Position numbers and translations under genes: made by a program
Notes under the pieces: model-generated
What the model was told of the DNA's origin: nothing
The model's database searches: none
Seen by the model: the letters and a program-made list of their open reading frames with translations, nothing else
NCBI GenBank assembly: GCA_011526285.1
Contig: WTJU01000078.1
Location: 1-41,696, forward strand
Origin: Candidatus Arcticimaribacter sp.
Lineage (GTDB): Bacteria > Bacteroidota > Bacteroidia > Flavobacteriales > Flavobacteriaceae
Length of the DNA stretch: 41,696 nt
Reading direction: 5' to 3'
In this document: in pieces, positions 37,264 through 41,696 of the stretch
Layout: each line of letters opens with the position of its first letter
Numbering within the stretch: position 1 is the stretch's first letter

Positions 37264-39387
37264 CTATTGTTTTAGCTGTGCAATTGACCGTTTGTTCATT
37301 TTGAATTTAGTCAAGTCACTCAATACATTAATGGCTTCATCAACATAAATATCTTTCCCAAGGCTTTCTTCCCAGCGGACACGTTTTTCCTTAGACACCT
37401 CATCTTTTTGAATCAAGGGTAAATCTTCTGGTAAGGGCTTGAAGGATAAGATACTTTCGAAATCTTTTAATTTTTCAAACTTCTCTGCTTTTTGGTCTCG
37501 CTCTTCATTTCGCTTAAGATAGTCGGCATAGTTAAGTGTAAAATCATAGTCATCTTGGCGTGACTTTACCCATTTAGCTTGCTCATCTATCAATTGAACA
37601 AAAGGATTGTCTGATAAACGATTTTTACTGCGTTCTATGGCATATTCATACTGTTCGCCAGAAGACCACTTTTTGTAAAGTGCTGGGGTTATTCTATCCC
37701 AATCCAGCGGATTGTCTTGATCTTTTTCACCGGTATCTATATAGGCATAGCGATTGGGGAAAACTATATCGCTTTTCACACCTTCTAGCTGTGTAGACCC
37801 TCCATTAATTCGATAAAACTTATCGGTGGTTACTTTCATTGCGCCTAAATCTCCGTAGGTGTTGTTGGTAATCATCCGATTTAAATCAATGACGTTTTGT
37901 ACGGTACCCTTGCCATAGGTTTGTTTGCTTCCTAAAACAATGGCTCGCTTATAGTCTTGTAGGGCTGCTGCGAGTATTTCTGATGCAGAAGCTGAGAATT
38001 CATTGACCATAACCACCAAGGGGCCATCCCACTCAACGTTACTATCTTCATCAGAAAGGATTTGTTTTTGCCCGCCTGTAGACTTCACCTGAACTATTGG
38101 CCCTTCTTCTATAAAGTAACCTGCCATATCTACTACCGTTTGCAGTGAACCTCCGCCATTGTTCCGTAAATCAAATACGATTCCCTCAATTCCTTGTGCT
38201 TTGAGCTTTCTTATTTCTTTCCGCACATCAGTGGCTGCATTTCGGTTGCCATAATCGCTAAAGTCTACATAAAAACGGGGCAGGTGAATTAAACCAAAAC
38301 GTTGGTTGTTTTTTTCTATGATTGTAGATTTTGCAAATGCTTCTTCTAATTCAATCACATCACGGGTAATAGGAACGACTGTGGTAGAACCATCAACCTT
38401 TTTGATGGTAAGAAAAACTTGGGTCCCTTTTGGTCCTTTTATCAGTTTAATTACATCATCCAATCGCATTCCAACCACATCAACTGGCGTTTCATCTACT
38501 TGGGCTACTTTCAAAATTTTATCTCCAGGTTCAATTAGTTTTCCGCGCCAAACAGGCCCCCCAGAAATTACTTCTACAATTTCTATTTCTTGGTTGCGTT
38601 TAGTGAGTCGAGCGCCAATCCCTTCAAACTTACCCGATATATTTTGGTCAAAACGATCTTTTGCGCTTGGTGCAAGGTAATTGGTATGAGGGTCAAATTG
38701 CAATGCAATTGCGTTAACATAAAGCGAGAAGTAATCGGTACGGTTTAAATCGTCACGTGCTTCAAAGAAGTACTTCATGTCGTCTTTTAGAACATCACGT
38801 GTTTCGATTTCAAGTTCGCTGTCTGTTTTTACAACATAGGTCGAATCTTCAACAGCTTTATCTTGTTCGCGTTCTTTCAATCCAGCGTAAATTCCAAGTG
38901 CGTTGAACTTTAAAAAAGAACGCCAAACATTTTTTAGTTCTGTCAGGGAACCGGCATAGGGTGCATTTTCATAGTCCACATTGATTTTTTGGTCATTTGA
39001 AAAATCAAAGGGCTTTTCTAATAAGGCAGGATAAAATGCTTTAACCTGTGCCATGCGCTGTTTTAGCTTCTCATGGGTTTGGTTGAAAAAATCAATTTTA
39101 GACGCCTTAATCTGATCGTCTATTTTTTTTCTATAGGTATTAAAATTATTGATGTCTGCTTGAATAAAAAACTGATGACGGCCATCTAAACCGTTCAAGT
39201 AATTAGTGTACACATTTTCAGAAAAGGCATCATCAATTTGTGTGGGAGAGAAATGGCCTCTACTCAAAACATACGAAACGATCTCAATGAGTAATTTATC
39301 TTTGGATGGGTTTCTTGTTGATTTTTTAAACGCAACGAGCCCCAAACCAATCGTCAACAACGCACCAAGTAGTACAATCTTTTTCAT
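37264..39387 (-). CDS. prc: Tail-specific (C-terminal processing) S41 protease with PDZ domain
   Basis: 707 aa; ISGKFEGIGARL PDZ; VFDLRNNGGGSLQTVVDMAGYF; MVNEFSASASEILAAALQDYKRAIVLGSKQTYGKGTVQ catalytic Ser/Lys. Confidence 0.94.
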   Translation of the reverse strand: MKKIVLLGALLTIGLGLVAFKKSTRNPSKDKLLIEIVSYVLSRGHFSPTQIDDAFSENVYTNYLNGLDGRHQFFIQADINNFNTYRKKIDDQIKASKIDFFNQTHEKLKQRMAQVKAFYPALLEKPFDFSNDQKINVDYENAPYAGSLTELKNVWRSFLKFNALGIYAGLKEREQDKAVEDSTYVVKTDSELEIETRDVLKDDMKYFFEARDDLNRTDYFSLYVNAIALQFDPHTNYLAPSAKDRFDQNISGKFEGIGARLTKRNQEIEIVEVISGGPVWRGKLIEPGDKILKVAQVDETPVDVVGMRLDDVIKLIKGPKGTQVFLTIKKVDGSTTVVPITRDVIELEEAFAKSTIIEKNNQRFGLIHLPRFYVDFSDYGNRNAATDVRKEIRKLKAQGIEGIVFDLRNNGGGSLQTVVDMAGYFIEEGPIVQVKSTGGQKQILSDEDSNVEWDGPLVVMVNEFSASASEILAAALQDYKRAIVLGSKQTYGKGTVQNVIDLNRMITNNTYGDLGAMKVTTDKFYRINGGSTQLEGVKSDIVFPNRYAYIDTGEKDQDNPLDWDRITPALYKKWSSGEQYEYAIERSKNRLSDNPFVQLIDEQAKWVKSRQDDYDFTLNYADYLKRNEERDQKAEKFEKLKDFESILSFKPLPEDLPLIQKDEVSKEKRVRWEESLGKDIYVDEAINVLSDLTKFKMNKRSIAQLKQ

Positions 39388-39508
39388 AGAAGCAAAATTA
39401 AAAACTAATATATTGAATTAGCCACTTCTTCACAAGCTAGGATTTCCTTTTTATATTGATTTTAACAGGCTCGGGAACTATTTTCTTACCTTAGCTAAAA
39501 AACAAATT

Positions 39509-40285
39509 ATGGCCAAAAGACCCTTAATTCTGGTGACCAATGACGACGGAATCACTGCTCCTGGAATTCGCATGCTAATTGAAGTTATGAATACTATTGG
39601 AGATGTCGTGGTAGTTGCACCCGACAGTCCACAATCTGGAATGGGTCATGCTATAACCATTAATTCAACCCTTTATTGCACTGAAATTACCGTTGATGAC
39701 GGGCCGCAAAAAGAATATCAGTGTTCTGGCACCCCTGCTGATTGTGTAAAACTAGCCATACGTGAGTTACTAGACCGCAAACCTGATCTTTGCGTTTCTG
39801 GAATCAATCACGGGTCAAATTCTTCAATCAATGTAATTTATTCTGGTACGATGAGTGCCGCTATTGAAGCTGGAATTGAAGGCGTTCCCGCGATTGGTTT
39901 TTCTCTTTTAGATTTTCGCTGGTCTGCCGATTTTTCTCCGCTTAAACCATTCATTAAAAAAATAGTAAACAATGCGTTAGCACACAAAATCCCATCAGAC
40001 GTTGTGCTTAATGTAAACTTCCCGCTATTGCCCCAAGAAGAAATCAAAGGGATTAAGATTTGTCGACAAGCCAAAGCCCACTGGGTCGAAAAATTTGATA
40101 AACGCCAAAGTCCTATGGGGAGAGATTATTACTGGCTCACGGGTGAATTTATAAACGAAGACCGCGGAGATGACACTGATGAAGCAGCACTAGGAAAAGG
40201 CTACATTTCTATTGTCCCAACACAGTTTGATCTTACTGCGCACCACGCCATTCAACAACTAAACACTTGGAATTTTGATGAATAA
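39509..40285 (+). CDS. surE: 5'/3'-nucleotidase SurE
   Basis: 258 aa; ILVTNDDGITAPGIRML; VVAPDSPQSGMGHAIT; SGINHGSNSSINVIYSGTMSAAIEG-like. Confidence 0.97.
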   Translation: MAKRPLILVTNDDGITAPGIRMLIEVMNTIGDVVVVAPDSPQSGMGHAITINSTLYCTEITVDDGPQKEYQCSGTPADCVKLAIRELLDRKPDLCVSGINHGSNSSINVIYSGTMSAAIEAGIEGVPAIGFSLLDFRWSADFSPLKPFIKKIVNNALAHKIPSDVVLNVNFPLLPQEEIKGIKICRQAKAHWVEKFDKRQSPMGRDYYWLTGEFINEDRGDDTDEAALGKGYISIVPTQFDLTAHHAIQQLNTWNFDE

Positions 40286-40556
40286 GGAAATGATGCTTGG
40301 CGGATTGAGCGCCTTTGTGCTTACTTTTTTAGGAATGACACTCTTTACCCTCTACTTTTCGCAAGGAGGCATCGTGGAGAGTTTTGAAGTGCTTTATGCC
40401 GAAAAAAAACTAGGGGCTTTAATGAGTCTTGGCGCTTTACTTAATTTACCTGTTTTCTTCTATTTCTTACGCTTCAGACGTTATGAAATGGCCTATGGTA
40501 TGGTTGGAATTTTAATGCTACTCGCCGGTGTTGTAGCCTTTCTTAAGTTTCTATAA
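40275..40556 (+). CDS. Small membrane protein, three predicted hydrophobic segments
   Basis: 93 aa; overlaps the end of surE and is 2 nt from lpxB; hydrophobic segments LSAFVLTFLGMTLFTLYF, LGALLNLPVFFYFL, MVGILMLLAGVVAFLKFL. Confidence 0.75.
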   Translation: MMNKEMMLGGLSAFVLTFLGMTLFTLYFSQGGIVESFEVLYAEKKLGALMSLGALLNLPVFFYFLRFRRYEMAYGMVGILMLLAGVVAFLKFL

Positions 40557-40558
40557 CA

Positions 40559-41665
40559 ATGAAATATTATATCATTGCAGGAGAAGCCTCTGGCGATTTA
40601 CACGGTTCTAACCTCATTAAAGCACTAGTTAAAGAAGACCCAAAAGCTGATATTCGTTGTTGGGGTGGTGACTTAATGGAAGCTGCAGGCGGTCATTTGG
40701 TAAAGCACTATCGCGATTTAGCCTTTATGGGATTCTGGGAGGTGTTGCTACATCTTAGAACCATATTGGGAAATATTTCTTTCTGCAAAAAAGATATTTT
40801 AAAATTCCAGCCCGATGTCATTGTTTATATTGATTATCCCGGGTTCAACATGCGAATAGCAAAATGGGCTAAAACACAAGGGTTTAAAAACCACTATTAT
40901 ATTAGTCCACAAATTTGGGCATGGAAAGAGAGTAGAATTAAAGCCATTAAGCGGGATTTAGATGCACTTTATGTCATCTTACCTTTTGAGGAAAATTACT
41001 TTAAAGCCAAACACAATTTCCCTGTAGAATTTGTTGGGAATCCGCTGGTAGAAGTTATTAAGCAAGAAAGGGAGAGTAAAACTGTTAGTCCTCTAGCTAT
41101 ACCCCAAGAAAAACCCATTATTGCACTTCTTCCCGGAAGTAGAAAACAGGAAATCGACAAGATGATGCCAATATTTCTTGCGGTCATAGCACACTTTCCA
41201 AAGTATCACTTTGTGATAGCGGGTGCCCCAGGAATAGCCCCAGAATGGTACAGTAAATTTACCATACACCCCAGTGTTTCTTTATTGCACAACCAAACGT
41301 ACAGCTTACTGAAAAGCGCATTTGCAGCCATAGTAACGAGTGGAACAGCTACCTTAGAAACCGCGCTATTTAAAGTTCCACAAATGGTATGCTACAAAAG
41401 TAGTGCATTGAGCTATGCCATTGCGAAACGAATCGTTAAACTTGATTTTATTTCTCTAGTAAATTTAATTATGGGAGAGGAAGTCGTTAAAGAACTAATT
41501 CAAAACGACTGTACAGTAGCAGAGATAAGCACTGAACTTAAACGTATTTGTGAGAAGGAAACGCGAACAGCGCTATTAGAACGCTATGAAGCACTAGAAG
41601 AAAAATTGGGGAAAACAGATGCAAGCCAAAAGGTTGCCCAACGCCTTTTTAAAGCCATCAGCTAA
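40559..41665 (+). CDS. lpxB: Lipid-A-disaccharide synthase
   Basis: 368 aa; YYIIAGEASGDLHGSNLIKAL; PDVIVYIDYPGFNMRIAKWAK; YYISPQIWAWKESRIKAIKRDLD; LLPGSRKQEI. Confidence 0.97.
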   Translation: MKYYIIAGEASGDLHGSNLIKALVKEDPKADIRCWGGDLMEAAGGHLVKHYRDLAFMGFWEVLLHLRTILGNISFCKKDILKFQPDVIVYIDYPGFNMRIAKWAKTQGFKNHYYISPQIWAWKESRIKAIKRDLDALYVILPFEENYFKAKHNFPVEFVGNPLVEVIKQERESKTVSPLAIPQEKPIIALLPGSRKQEIDKMMPIFLAVIAHFPKYHFVIAGAPGIAPEWYSKFTIHPSVSLLHNQTYSLLKSAFAAIVTSGTATLETALFKVPQMVCYKSSALSYAIAKRIVKLDFISLVNLIMGEEVVKELIQNDCTVAEISTELKRICEKETRTALLERYEALEEKLGKTDASQKVAQRLFKAIS

Positions 41666-41696
41666 AGCTTATTATCTTTAGGGAATGAACCCCACT

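Noticed and set aside
38306-38680. 124-aa plus-strand ORF antisense to prc
   Set aside because: Overlaps a clear S41 protease coding region; typical shadow ORF.
39388-39508. TACCTTAG near surE as a promoter -7 element
   Set aside because: One mismatch to TAnnTTTG, and the nearest upstream TTG is 28 nt away, outside the 19-21 spacing.

Overview
This window is ordinary-looking Bacteroidetes (most likely Flavobacteriia) chromosome. It has no rRNA, tRNA, CRISPR array or recognisable mobile element. From left to right: a truncated giant secreted adhesin (minus strand, missing from the ORF track because it runs off the left edge) with TSP3 Ca-binding repeats and an L-type-lectin-like domain; a SnoaL/DUF4440-like protein; a beta-helix lipoprotein; a 59-aa CPxCW cysteine protein too short for the ORF track; an ABC-F ATPase; an FAD oxidoreductase; a topA - arginase-fold gene - gldK-gldL-gldM-gldN block (type IX secretion/gliding core); miaB - sigma54 activator - lptE-like - hypothetical - secG - groES - groEL; a small membrane-protein gene broken by a likely 1-nt T-tract indel; a metal-handling cassette (HMA protein, TonB receptor, HYC_CC_PP-like protein, HMA-MauE-like fusion); a GAF/fRMsr-like gene; purH; mreB-mreC-mreD-mrdA-rodA; an orphan OppC-like permease; a C-terminal processing protease; surE; a small membrane protein; lpxB. 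Most interesting signals: (1) the arginase-family protein next to gldK has lost most canonical metal ligands and looks like a pseudoenzyme in a T9SS operon; (2) a nested pair of inverted repeats with H-type pseudoknot topology sits on the stop codon between the HYC_CC_PP-like gene and the TonB receptor; (3) the metal cassette lacks a local P-type ATPase and has an HMA-membrane fusion; (4) the adhesin has no ATG start and a 28-bp near-perfect palindrome just upstream; (5) a homopolymer frameshift splits a small membrane protein. All homology calls are from reading motifs by eye; no searches were run.
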